Assembly (NCBI RefSeq): GCF_032884065.1
Contig: NC_088863.1
Location: 46,211,797 to 46,275,796, forward strand
Length of the DNA: 64,000 bases
DNA from: Artemia franciscana
Lineage: Eukaryota > Arthropoda > Branchiopoda > Anostraca > Artemiidae
Reading direction: 5' to 3'
Part shown: one piece after another, positions 44,194 to 55,534 of the stretch
Layout of the letters: each line of letters starts with the position of its first letter
Position numbering within the stretch: position 1 is the stretch's first letter
Notes under the pieces: generated by a model
The model's input: only the letters and a program-made list of their open reading frames with translations
Databases searched by the model: none
Told to the model about the DNA's origin: nothing
Translations under genes and position numbers: made by a program

Positions 44194-44708
44194 TCTCTTT
44201 TTTGTGGTCATCTAATGATACCACTAAGCATGCGTTAGAAATACAAGTGTTTTGATCGCATAAAGTTTAAGTAAATTGTATAGTTACTTAAATCTGATTT
44301 TGTAATAACAATTTTTAATGTAATTTGTTTATTTCCCATCGAATAGTTAAGTTACCAGGAATGTGTTGTTGAATTATCATACTTATTCTCTTTTATTTTT
44401 ATGTTTTGGATTGCTTTGATAAAATAAACACCATAAATACAATATTTTTCAAGTTTCATTAAATTACACATAACAAAAACATGTCATTAAGCGAACAATT
44501 TCTTTTAAGTAACGTAAAGTTAAATTATAAAATGAACTTTTTTTGAATAACATGGAGCAATCATCTAGGCCTAATGCACAATTTCTTCGCCCTCACTTGA
44601 TTCAGTCTTCTAAGTTGTAGCAAAATTCTTGCTGACACTGTGTATGATTTCTAAGCTATTGTTAAGTGTGTTTTTTTCTCCAAAATTGACGGATCTTGTT
44701 TGCTAAAT

Positions 44709-45014
44709 CAGAAATTAAATAAAAAAACAAGTTTTTTTTAAATGAAAGTAAGGAGCGGCATTAAAACTTAAAACGAACAGAAATTACTCCGTATATGAAA
44801 GGGGCTTTTCCTCCTCGACACCCCGCTCCTTACGCTAAAGTTTTTTATTGTTTTAAAAAGTAGAGTTGCGAGAAAGAATCAAACTTTAGCGCAAGGAGCG
44901 GGGTGTCGAGGAGGAAAAGCCCTCTTCATATACGGAGTAATTTCTGTTCGTTTTAAGTTTTAATGCCGCTCCTTACTTTCATTTAAAAAAACTTGTTTTT
45001 TTATTTAATTTCTG
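44709..45014. repeat. Long hairpin (foldback), arms about 135 bp
   Basis: 44709-44843 is the near-perfect reverse complement of 44881-45014, with a 37-base loop. Arms run from CAGAAATTAAATAAAAAAAC through AAGTAAGGAGCGGCATTAAA and ACTCCGTATATGAA to CGCTAAAGTTT. Transcribed, it would form a long double-stranded RNA stem. It is the left end of the larger element to 46443. Confidence 0.93.
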
Positions 45015-46443
45015 AAAGTTTTTGAATTAATGCATGTCTGATTTTGGCTCTCCGTACATAAATTATAAAAATGAAATTTGCATATTAATTCTTTTTTGGC
45101 TAAATGGCTTTCTCTTAGTTTTGATCAGACGATTTTGAGAAATAAGGGGTGGGGAAGGAGGTCTAGTTGCCCTCCAATTTTTCGGTTACTTAAAAAGGCA
45201 ACTAGATCTTTTATTTTTAACGAACGTTTTTATTAGTAAAAAAAATACGTAACTTAAGAATTAACTTACGTAACAAACTTTTATATTCTTATATTTTTGA
45301 TTATATATATGAGGGGGTTGGTCCCCTCGTTAATACCTCGCTCTTCACACTAAATCTTGTTTTATCCCAATTCTTTAAGAATGACCCCTGAATCAGAAAG
45401 GCTGTAGAATAAATAGTTGAAATTATTAAAAAAAATTTTAGCATAAAGAGCGAAGTATTTATCTCCTCCTAAATACCTCGCTCTTTATGCTAGAGTATTT
45501 TTAGAACCCCTCATATGCGTAATAATCTCTGTTCGTTTTAAGTTTTAATGCTTCTCCTTACTTTCAATTGAAAAAACTTTCATGTTTACATTTTCATTGT
45601 TTTTTTATAGTTATGCTAGAAAGTCCTGCGCCCTTTTCATTGAATTTCTCTTCCCCCATGAAATATTCCTCCAAGAAAGATCCTCCCATATAGCCCTCTC
45701 CCCTGAACCCCACACCCAAACCAAAAAAATCCCCCTGATAACGTCGGTACACTTCCCAGTAACCATTACTGTATGTAAACATTGGTCAAAGTTTATAACT
45801 TGCAGCCCCTCCCCCAGGGACTGTGGGGGGTAAGTCATCCCCAAAGACATAGTTATTATGGTTTTCGACCATGCGGAACAAAATGGCTATGTCAAAATTT
45901 TGATCCGTTGACTTTGGGAAAAAATGAGCGTGGGAGGGGGCCTAGGTGCCCTCCAATTTTTTGGTCACTTAAAAAGGGCACTAGAACTTTTCATTTCCGT
46001 TAGAATGAGCCCTTTTGCAACACTCTAGGACCACTTGGTCGATACGATGACCCCTGGGGAAAAAAAACAAAAAAAACAAATAAACACGCACCCGTGATTT
46101 GTCTACTGGCAAAAAATACGAAATTCCACGTTTTTGTAGATTGGACCTTGAAATTTTATCTATAGGGTTCTCTGATACGCTGAATGCGATGGTGTAATTT
46201 TCGTTAAGATCCTATGACTTTTAGGGGGTGTTACCCCCTATTTTCCAAAATAAGGCAAATTTTCTCAGGCTCATAACTTTTGATGACAAAGACTAAATTT
46301 GATGAAACTTATATATTTAAAATCAGCATAAAAATCCGATTCTTTTGATATATCTTTTAGCATCGAAATTCCGTTTTTTAGAGTTTCGTTTACTGTTGAG
46401 CCGGGTCGCTCCTTACTACAGTTCGTTACCACGAACTGTTTGA
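44709..46443 (+). mobile_element. Unclassified foldback-type element
   Basis: Starts with the long hairpin. It continues through a second, weaker stem built on CCTCGCTCTTTA / TAAAGAGCGA (about 45345-45490) and another CTGTTCGTTTTAAGTTTTAA block, and ends GAGCCGGGTCGCTCCTTACT followed by a CAGTTCG / CGAACTG hairpin (46419-46439). No credible ORF. A shortened, inverted copy lies at 47700-48457, confirming that the right half is a dispersed repeat. Confidence 0.6.
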
Positions 46444-47651
46444 TTACAGTTGTGTTGACCTTGAAGTTCTAGTTAGAGGTAACTGCTTCAAAATGCGTCA
46501 AAAACTGGTTGAAAATGCGCCATAAATGAGTCAACATTCGATTGTAAAAACAAGTCTGTGGCAATAAATTCAAATATAAGTACAGTGCTAACACTTAAAA
46601 TGTTACATGCACAAGTAAAAACGAACAATTATATATAGAAAGTTAATCAGTGGTGTGAATTTTAAATATGTCCAACTAGTATTTTAAGCCTGATAGCTCT
46701 ATTTAAAACGAACTACAATTGAATGCATACTTTTACTAAGGAAAATACTATATCAGTATCGCTGCTCAGAATTTAATATTTAGGTCACAAGTTTGTTGAT
46801 AATAAATCAATTGTTTTGCAATATGAAGGACACATTGACTTAAGGGAAAACTGAAATTAAAAAACTTTTAAACTCTTAACATATGAATTTTAAAAAAGTG
46901 GAAGAGTTTAGAAACGAAACTCTAATAACTTCTTGGCAACAATCTTGTCACACGATTTTACTATGGAAATTAGTACGTGCGCAATAAAAAAAAACAGTAA
47001 ATTCCTGAGTTTTTAAGGAATAGCAAAAGCAATTTAAACGTACTCTTTGTTTGAAATTATTGCCCCCCCCAAAAAAAAACTCCACATGTCTCTAGGATCC
47101 GTATAAATATATATTTTCTCTGTAACCCTAACTAATACAACTGCATACAGTAATTATTCATATGGTATTCTATCTTCTTAAAGTAGATATCTGATTTGAA
47201 TCTTTTCTTTTTTTCTTTTTTTTGATTCGAATCTCAGATCTTAGAATCCTTGTTCCCTAAGTTTTGCTTTTCTTTCTTTCTGGTCATGTGACAGACTTAT
47301 TCACCATAACTTCCTTTAACTCATTTTTGTTAGTTGCTTTATCGTGACTTTAGAGGATTTTAACTGTCTTCTAATTTCAGGTAAATGATCAAGAGTAATA
47401 AAGCGTTTTCCTGTCATTATCTCTTTCATTTCTTGCTACAGTATTCTTGTGAGGAAAAATGTTAAATCTCCGGTTTCGTACCCAAGAACTTTTTTGCTAA
47501 ATATCTACTTTAATAGTTATAATTTCAATCTATAAATCCAAATTCGGTTGTCACCCAGACGAATAATTTTTTTTCAAATATATTCCACAAGGGCTAAGCA
47601 TGTATCTTGAAGACTTAGATTTGACAAGATTTGACTTAGATTTTTCACAGT

Positions 47652-48062
47652 AGTGAATGCAGTAGTACCGCATATCATTAAACATCCAAGACTTTGTCAA
47701 ACAGCGCGTGGTAACGAACTGTAGTAAGGAGCGACCCGGCTCAATAGCAACCAAAACTCTAAAAAATGAAATTTTTTATAACAATAGTTACATCAAAAGA
47801 ATCGCATTTTCATGCTGATTTTAAATATATAAGTTTCGTTAAGTTTGGATATACCCATCAAAAGTTAGGGTTCTGAGAAAATTTTCCTTATTTTAGAAAA
47901 TAGGGGGAACATCCCTTAAAAGTCATAGAATCTTAACGAAAATCACACCATCAGATTCAGCGTATAAGGAAACCCTACAGTAGAAGTTTCAAGCTCTTAT
48001 CTACGAAAATGTGGAATTTTACATTTTTTGCCACAAGACAGATCACGGATGCGTGTTTATTT

Positions 48063-48094
<32 letters not shown>

Positions 48095-48542
48095 CCCCAG
48101 GGTCGATCGTATCGATCCAGTGGTCCTAGAATGTCGTGTAAGGGCTCATTCTAACGTAAATTAAAAGTTCTAGTGCCATTTTTAAGTGACCAACAAAATT
48201 GAAGGGCACCTAGGCCCCCTCACACGCTCATTTTTTCCCAAAGTCACCGGACCAAAATTCTGGGATAGCCATTTTATTCAGCATAGTCGAAAAACCTAAT
48301 AACTTTGTCTTTGGGGACGACTTACTCCCCCACAGTCCCCGTAGAAGGGGCTGCAAGTTACAAACTTTGACCAGTGTTTACACATAGTAACGGTTATTGG
48401 GAAATGTACAGACGCTTTCAGGGGGATTTTTTTGGCTGGGGGGATAAGTTGAGGGGTAAACATCCAAGACTTTGTCAAACAGTTCGTGGTAACGGACTGT
48501 TTGACAAAGTCTTGGATATTTATGCGGTACTACTGCATTCAC
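47652..48542 (-). mobile_element. Inverted, shortened foldback element copy with nested inverted repeats
   Basis: The core (about 47700-48457) is the reverse complement of about 45705-46443. It is flanked by a 25-base direct repeat starting AAACATCCAAGACTTTGTC (47680-47704 and 48458-48482). The second direct repeat is itself followed after 14 bases by its inverted form (48497-48517). The outermost arms (47653-47704 and 48497-48542), starting GTGAATGCAGTAGTACCGCA, are inverted to each other. A run of 26 T lies at 48068-48095. No coding content. Confidence 0.65.
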
Positions 48543-49209
48543 CACTCTGCATTGATTACAAACACTACTAATAATGCACTTAATTCTTGATATTAAATAT
48601 TGAATGGTGTTACTATGTTTTAAAATTTGTGGTTGAGCTATTTTTCCATTTTCCATTTCCATTAAGAAAGATTTTCAATCTTTCTATAAATTCGTATATG
48701 TTCCCTCATATTTCGATATAATTTTTGTTAATTCAAGTTCCGCCGTAAGTGAAGTCATTTCGATTTCCCCTTCCGACAAAACGATTTTTGATTTAATTTA
48801 AAACCTTACCTCAAACCTTAGTTCTTCTTTTGCCACCGGATGTAGTGAAGTAAACTAGGTTATAGCCACTAGGTGTGGTGTAGTTACCTGGGAGGGGCGA
48901 GACTAGCGACCTAAGCTATGGTCCAAATGACTACCGGTAGCTTGTTGTTCTATGGGGTGGCCGAATTTAATTATAGGGAGATGGTTTCTACTCAGCTTTG
49001 CGAGAAAGACAAATATTAAATATTGATTACTTTTAATTGACTTCAGACAACACGGTACAGGGTAGTCTCCCAATAGACTAAAGGTACAATACACTACTGA
49101 CAACCATAATAAATACGCACATTTGCATCAACTCAAAATAATACAAGTTCTGGAAATGACCAGAGGTCAAAGATATCTCAGAGCGCAAAAGGAAAAAGGC
49201 AACTGTTGC

Positions 49210-49400
49210 CTATATTCGCCTATATTCAATTTACTATTTCAACCTCTACATCCTGTAGCTTAGATCTCTGAGGTTATTTCGAAACTGCTTATCTTAGTAA
49301 AATTGGTTATTTCAAAATTTAGTAACATACATTTTAAGCCGTTTAATTTATTTTATTTAGGATCAAATCCGACTAGAATTGTCAGCTTACCCCACTCTCT
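49210..49400 (+). repeat. Intronic duplicated segment, copy 2
   Basis: Direct-orientation counterpart of 43640-43830, about 5.6 kb downstream in the same intron. Confidence 0.65.
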
Positions 49401-49445
49401 TCTAAAGCAAAATTGCAGCGATAATTGTTTCTCGTTTCGGATGAC

Positions 49446-49601
49446 ATGGCTAATTATGAATCAATCTGTTTTCTTTCTTTTTCCATTTACAGAAAAAACT
49501 TTTCGGAGCTAGATACCTGGAAAGACTATTTGTGCAAGGGCTACCCCTCTTACTGCTGGGTAGTCTACTTGAATCCAGAAATCGGAAATTTTCATTTTTA
49601 A
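49446..49601 (+). CDS. Small ORF, possible alternative p53 exon (speculative)
   Basis: A 51-codon frame from ATGGCTAAT. A splice-like acceptor (TTCCATTTACAG) ends at 49492 and a GT follows TGG at 49560. The part 49494-49559 reads K-N-F-S-E-L-D-T-W-K-D-Y-L-C-K and on to Y-C-W, ending phase 0, which would join the phase-0 exon at 55087. F-x-x-L-x-x-W-x-x-x-L loosely recalls the p53 activation motif (F-x-x-L-W-x-x-L) but has two extra residues. A gene-internal start in this intron would resemble the delta-133 promoter in human TP53 intron 4. Chance is equally possible; the frame is short and reads on to a TAA without a splice. Confidence 0.15.
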   Translation: MANYESICFLSFSIYRKNFSELDTWKDYLCKGYPSYCWVVYLNPEIGNFHF

Positions 49602-51192
49602 AGGGGATTATCTCAGTCACTTAATACAGTTTAAATCGTATTGCTGTCTGAAAATGCGTGCTATCTTTGTTCGTAGTGCAACTTCTTAATCAAGTAATTT
49701 ACAGTGGTGAACTCAATAATTGCCACATAACCAAACGCCAATGTTTAATATGCTATTCAAGACTATTTACCAAATCAACTAATATCTGGAATTCCCAGAA
49801 ATGTTGACTAAAATAGTGAGTCCCGATATAAACTCCAGACTGGCAGATTAGCTCTCAAGAACAGGTTTATCTCATGCCTTTACAAATCACAGCAAATTTT
49901 GAAAAATTTGCCCACTGTAATCTCCAATTGGAAAATTATCCTACATACTCTGCTCAATTAACGTATTTAAGGCAACGAAGCACAGTCTTTGAAAAAATGT
50001 TGCCTTTTTTGTCTCCTTTCAATCCTAATGCCTTGACCGTAGATGTGAAAATTTTCACTTTCCTTCTAATCTAAAAAGGACGTAAGTCACCCACAAGAAT
50101 TTGTTCTGTGATGAATTCCTAGATTTCTCCCGTCTATTTATCCCATTCCCTGGCTAACGGATCCCTATGGGCCTTGCCTATAAATTTTCCTATTTACGAG
50201 GTTTTTAGCGCATTAATTGTATTAATGTCCTAGATATTCGTCAGACCTACCAAATTTTAAATCAGTTAAGGTGGCCTAATTTATTTGGCTGTTCTTATAG
50301 GCTAAATTAGCCTGTGGTTTCAGGAATAGCCACGACTAGTGTTTTATGTTTGGTAGGGTGTATAGTAATGCTAAGGCTTACACTTCACTCCTAATGCGAA
50401 ATTAACGTATACCATTTACAACTTATAGGGTAAATTCCTTATTCGACCAATTTTAATCCTTCTTCCACAAGCCTATAGCAAAACGCTCTGGCATTGTGAA
50501 CTCATTAATGGAAAGCTAAGGTATTTTTAAAATAATGTTCAAAGAAAAATCAATGCCTTAAAAACGTGCTTGAGCGCGATTTTAGGCCATGCAGATGAAC
50601 ATTTATCTGATGATTATGGCTAATGGCCCTACACTTATAAAAAGTCTTATATTTTCTCCTGGCTACTTAATGAATTTTCTGTTCTTGCATGGGTTTTATG
50701 TTTTCAGTAAAGTAGGACAATAGAAAATTATCACGAAATTTGTTTAAGCTCATTAATAGGTCAATGTCCTATTGACTACGAACATTTAGTTTTGTTCTGT
50801 TTAGGCTTGGAGGCTTGTTTAGGCTGTTTAACCTTGTTTTTTGTTAGTTTTTGATTTTTTTTTTTTTTTTTTATCGATAATAACCCTTACGATAATAAGC
50901 TGTTAACGTAACTCGGGCAATGATACAAAAAAACCAACATGACTTTTGAATGAAACTTAGTATTCAACCTTTCCCAGGAATACATCAACTTTCCCATGAA
51001 GAATACATCTTTATAGGATTATATTTGATTTTTCCCAGAAATGTATAATAATCAGTAGGGTTAGTAGGGTTAATACTTAGGGATTTAGGGGTCAAATGCA
51101 TACTATCACCAGATCCTTTCTTGGAAGCGATAAAGTACAAAGAATTAGATTAGTAACTGATAACATGAAAATATCAAAGATAAAGTTCTTTT
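49602..51192. other. Unassigned intronic stretch
   Basis: AT-rich intronic sequence without recognisable motif. A poly-T run lies near 50850. Confidence 0.4.
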
Positions 51193-53376
51193 TTATAGCA
51201 CTTGGTATTAACCAAGTGACATATAGCAATCGACAATTCTGTCGGTCTGTCGGTATGTTTGTCGGTCTGTCGGTCCCGGTTTTGCTACTTTAGGCACTTC
51301 CAGGTAAGTTTGGACGATGAAATTTGGCAGGCGTATCAGGGAAGGGACCAGCTTAAATTAGAAATAGTCGTTTCCCCAATTTGGCCATCTGGGGGGGGAG
51401 TGGGGGGCCGGTTAACTCGGAAAAAATAGAAAAATTGAAGTATTTTTAACTTACGAACTGTTGATCAGATCTAAATGAAATTTGATTTTTGGAATGATAT
51501 CGCGTCTCAGAGCTGTTGTTTTAAATTCCGACCGGATCTGGTGACATTGGGGGGAGGGGGGTATGGGAGGGGGAAACCTAAAATCTTGGAAAACACTTAG
51601 AGTGGAGGGATCGGGACGAAACTTGTCGGGAAAAATAAGCACAAGTCCTAGATACATGATTTACATAACTGGAACGGATCCGCTCTCTTTGGGGTGGTTG
51701 GGGGGGGGGGTAATTCTGAAAAATTAAAAAATGAGGTATTTTTAACTTACGAACGGGTGATCGGATCTCAATGAAATTTGATATTTAGAAGGATATGCTG
51801 TCTTAGAGCTCTTATTTTAAATCCCGACCAGATCTGGTGACATTGGGGGGGGGGAGTTGGGAGGGGGAAACCTAAAACTTGGAAAAAACTTAGAGTGGAG
51901 GGATCGGGATGAAACTTTGTGGGAATATTAAGCGCAAGTCCTAGATACATTATTGACATAACCGGAACGGATCCGCTCTCTTTGGGGTAGTTGGGGGAGG
52001 GGTTAATTCTGAAAAATTAGACAAAGAGGTATTTTTAACTTACGAACGGGTGATCGGATCTCAACGAAATTTGATATTTAGAAGGATATCATGTCTCTAA
52101 GCTCTTATTTTAAATCCTGACCGGATCTGGTGACATTGGGGGAAGTTTGGGGTGGGGAACCTAAAATCATGGAAAACGCTTAGATTGGAGGGATCGGGAT
52201 GAAACTTGGTGGGAAAAATAAGAGCAGAAGTCTTACATACGTGATTTACATAATTGGAACGGATCCGCTCTATTGGGGGGGGGGACTAATTCTGAAAAAT
52301 AAGAAAAAAGTACGTATTTTTAACTTACGAAGGAGTGATCGGATCTTCATGAAACTTCATATTTAGAAGGACCTCGTAACTCAGATCTCTTATTTTAAAT
52401 CTTAACCGGATCAAGCGTAATTGGGTGGGGGGGACAGTTGGGGGACCGGAAATCTTAGAAAATACTTAAAGCGGTGAGATCAGGATAAAACTGGATGGGA
52501 AGAATAGAAACCTGTCTAAGATACGTGACTGACATAACCGGACCGGATCTGCTCTCTTTGGTGGAATGGGGGGGGGGGGTAATTTTGAAAATTGAGGTAT
52601 TTGTAACTTACGAAAGGGTGACCAGATCTTAATGAAATTTGATATTTAGAAGGATCATGTGCTTTAAAGCTCTAATTTTAAATTCCTACCAGATCCTGTG
52701 ACATTGGGGGGAGTTGGAGGGGGAAACCGGAATTTTTGGAAAACGTGAAAATTGGGGTATTTTTATCTTACGAATAGATCGGATCTTAATGAAATTTGAT
52801 TTTTAGAAGGAATTCATGTCTCAGAGCTCTTATTTCAAATCCCAACCAGATCTTTTGACATTGGGGGGAGTTGGAGGGGGAAATCTTGGAAAAACACTTG
52901 GAGTGGAGGAATCGGGATGAAGCTTGGTGGATAGAATAAACATATGTCCTTGATACGTGATTCACAGAATCGTACTGGATTCGCTCTCTTTGGGGGAGGG
53001 GTTCAGTGATTTGGCGAGTTTGGTGCTTCTGGACGTGCTAGGACGATTAAAATATATAGGCGTGTCAGGGAGCTGAACAATTTGACTTGATAAAGTCGTT
53101 TTCCCAGATTCGACCATCTGGGGCTAAAGGGAGAGAAAAAATTAGGTATTTATAACTTACGAGTGGGTGATCGGATCTAAATGAATTTTGATATTTAAAC
53201 GGACATCGTGACTCAGAGCTCTTATTTTAAATCCTGACCGGCATTAAGCCTCTTATTTTCCTTTTTAAATCAATCTAATGATTCATAGAATTTTGTTAGA
53301 GCTCATACCATCTGATCTCTTGGCTCTTAGCTCTTCTCGCCTCGTCACAAGTGCCATATGAGCTCTTAGCTCTTGT
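51193..53376 (+). mobile_element. Non-coding 2.2-kb tandem-module element, copy 2
   Basis: Full second copy of the element at 26195-28437, same orientation. It begins TTTTTATAGCACTTGGTATT, then a GTCGGTCTGTCGG tract, and ends AGCTCTTAGCTCTTGTT. Seven modules have anchors near 51511, 51810, 52104, 52387, 52670, 52838 and 53221. Imperfect inverted matches link the ends (TAGCACTTG at the start, CAAGTGCCATATG at about 53350). It lies in p53 intron 4. Poly-G tracts of variable length mark each module. Confidence 0.8.
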
Positions 53377-54089
53377 TATATATATGATTGACGTGTAATC
53401 CTAGGGTTAAAGGTTATCAGCAATTAAAATTTAAGTTACTTGGACAATGAGAGTAAAAGCTAATGTTTGTAATTAATTGTCAGTTCGAAAATATTTCTCG
53501 ATATGGTTTTATTGAAAATGCTTTATTTAAATTTCGGTTACACAAGGCATCGGTTCTCTCTTTTCTGTATTATATATATATGTTCTACTGCAGCTACGGG
53601 TCGGAAAAAACACGGAAGACATAGCCCTTATGCCCGAAATGTTTAGAGAAATTTCAAAAGTAAAATAACAAATTATAACTTAGGTTCCATTCAGGTTTGA
53701 AACGGAGATTTGTTGCAGTGAAGACCAGTGTGCTTGCCTTTAGAACTAGGAAATTACATACTTAATTTTTGTAAATGGTGATTAACCGTTTGTTTGAGCC
53801 ACAAGTTGGTTGTATTCTCAATATTGGACAAGGCGGAAATTTTCAAGGTAAGGGATTGTGAACCTCTAGTTCAGGGGGTTTTGATCATGAAAGATGGAGT
53901 GTCTCAGAATTTTCATTCACCTATATTTCGCCCTGTTTGGGTGAAGTTGTAGTTTGTGGGAAAAAAAAAACACTTTTTATGGCCTGATCTCTTCCATAAT
54001 TATTTAAAAAGCGGTAGAATTTTAATATTCGGTCATATTCTAAAAGCTTTGATGAGATACAATCACCTCTGTAAAGAAATGGGAAGGAA
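53377..54089. other. Unassigned intronic stretch
   Basis: AT-rich, with a small TATATATATG tract near 53570. No coding or element motif. Confidence 0.4.
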
Positions 54090-54890
54090 AAAAGTGGATA
54101 TGCTTTAACGGGCAATTGTCCTTGGTTTTAAGGGGGCGAAAGGGAGGTGCAAACCTTCCATCTAGGATAATCAACCTTGACAAATATGCCTGTAGACCCG
54201 TCTCCTCCTGTTGCAATTCACCAGTTACTCTATATGGAAAAACTAACATTAAATTTGTCGAAATGTTTACCTACCTTGGCTTTACAATTTCCTCAAATGG
54301 ATCGCCTCTCTCCGAGCTGCAAGCAAGGATATCCAAAGTGTTTTCTGCCACGGGTAGGCTGAACCGCCACCTTCGATGAAGACCGAACATCAGTCGTTCA
54401 ACTAAACTGCGGGTTTTCAAAGCCTTCGTCGGTTCGGTAATGCTTTACGGACCTGAAACATGGCATGCATCAACCACGACACTAAGGCCATCGATGTATT
54501 CCAGACGACGAGCCTGAGAAGGACCGAAGGTTTAAGATAGTTTGATTTCATGAGCATATGAGAAGCCGCTGTAGCTCACCAAGCAGTCTTGGTTTTCTAC
54601 CCAAGCAGCTGAGCGTACCTGACAATGGTTCAAACACCTAATCGGAATGCCCTTGCACTTACCCACTAAGACGATCTTTGATTTTGACCCTACGGAAGCC
54701 GGTTTGAAACTACCCTGCGGCCGACCGAAGAAACGATGGTCCGACAGCCTCTCCGAGTTTCTGGCGATGGCAAACATCAGACCGAGTGAAGCATAAACAC
54801 TCGCACTGAATCAAAGTGGATGGAGGAGCCAGACGTCACTACACCGAGCAGCACCCGGCAAGAGACCTAAGTCAAGTATCTTAGAATTTA
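54090..54890 (+). mobile_element. RTE-like LINE remnant (RT C-terminal region)
   Basis: Broken frames give V-E-M-F-T-Y-L-G-F-T-I-S-S-N-G, L-Q-A-R-I-S-K, L-R-V-F-K-A-F-V-G-S-V-M-L-Y-G-P-E-T-W, and, after stops, M-P-L-H-L-P-T-K, C-G-R-P-K-K-R-W and a W-R-S-Q-T-like end. This order (F-T-Y-L-G-S, L-L-Y-G-A-E-T-W, G-R-P-x-x-x-W) is typical of the RT tail of RTE-type LINEs. 5' truncated and frameshifted; inactive. Confidence 0.7.
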
Positions 54891-55086
54891 CACGATCTAA
54901 TTTTTTTTATTTGAGCTAAAATTGCTGTCTTGTTGCAATAAGTAACAGAAAATGACACTTTTTTATGTGGAAAATATATATATTTTTGGCTGCTACGGGC
55001 TGTGATTTGCTATTTACTGCGGTGCAGCTGCTACTGCATCAAATGATTTTTTGTATTCTAATAAACTAAATTGTTCACTTTTATAG

Positions 55087-55282
55087 CACTCATCTGTTTT
55101 GAAGCGTCTGTATGTGAAAGATGGCAATGCAATTCCGTTTAACCTTAAGGTAACAGGCTGTGCTCCGCGTGTTTTTGAGAACCTTTACGTTCGAGTTCAG
55201 CTTCAGTTTTCTGAATTTCAGTTTTCACAGGATGTCGTTGCTCGATGCCCATTTCATACAATTACTGATCGTGTTGACTCAT
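55087..55282 (+). CDS. p53: p53-family gene, DNA-binding domain exon with zinc site (TP53 exon 5 equivalent)
   Basis: A 196-base exon (65 codons plus one base; phase 0 in, phase 1 out) between TTTTATAG and the strong donor GTAAGAA. Human TP53 exon 5 has the same phases and is 184 bases. The protein starts H-S-S-V-L-K-R-L-Y-V-K (human Y126-SPALNKMF-C), continues through L-Y-V-R-V-Q-L-Q-F-S and reaches V-V-A-R-C-P-F-H (codons 54 and 57 of the exon are Cys and His). These correspond to human Val173-His179, including Arg175 and the zinc ligands Cys176 and His179. The order also fits Drosophila p53 (K-L-Y-I, then L-R-V-F-L-x-F-S, V-V-R-C-x-x-H). The product would be a tetrameric DNA-binding transcription factor controlling stress and apoptosis genes. 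The second pair of zinc Cys and the DNA-contact Arg residues lie in later exons outside the window. Confidence 0.93.
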
Positions 55283-55428
55283 GTAAGAATTACTAATCTT
55301 CCCTTGTCTGTATGCTTAGCTATTGTTTATTCTTGTGTATTTATTTGATTACTATTTGCTCTTTAGTCATATCTTAAGGACGACGAAATTTATGTACCTA
55401 TATTTTGTTTTCTTCTTTTGTATACATA
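55283..55428 (+). other. Start of p53 intron 5 equivalent
   Basis: Begins with donor GTAAGAATT in phase 1. The intron continues at least to the end of the window (more than 8.7 kb), as no next p53 exon (expected Cys-x-x-Ser-Cys and Asn-Arg-Arg motifs) was recognised to 64000. Confidence 0.6.
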
Positions 55429-55534
55429 TCTATATATATAAAAATAAGTTGTTTGTTTGTGTGTCTGTCTGTCTGTCCGCATATGACGTCTGAATTATTT
55501 CATCATATACCAATTCAAAAACGAATGTATTCAA

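Larger units (their letters stand above)
43038..55086 (+). other. p53 intron 4 equivalent (12.05 kb), full of repeats
   Basis: A phase-0 intron between the Thr125 and Tyr126 equivalents. It contains the duplicated AT-rich segment, a (TA)n run, the foldback and inverted-repeat elements at 44709-48542, the second copy of the 2.2-kb modular element and an RTE remnant. The acceptor is TTCACTTTTATAG. The first 520 bases and the stretch 46445-47650 show nothing recognisable. Confidence 0.8.

Noticed and set aside
43980..44255. ORF with a Tyr-Ile repeat tract
   Set aside because: The tract is a (TA)n microsatellite; the flanks have no protein motif. The same applies to 1746-2021.
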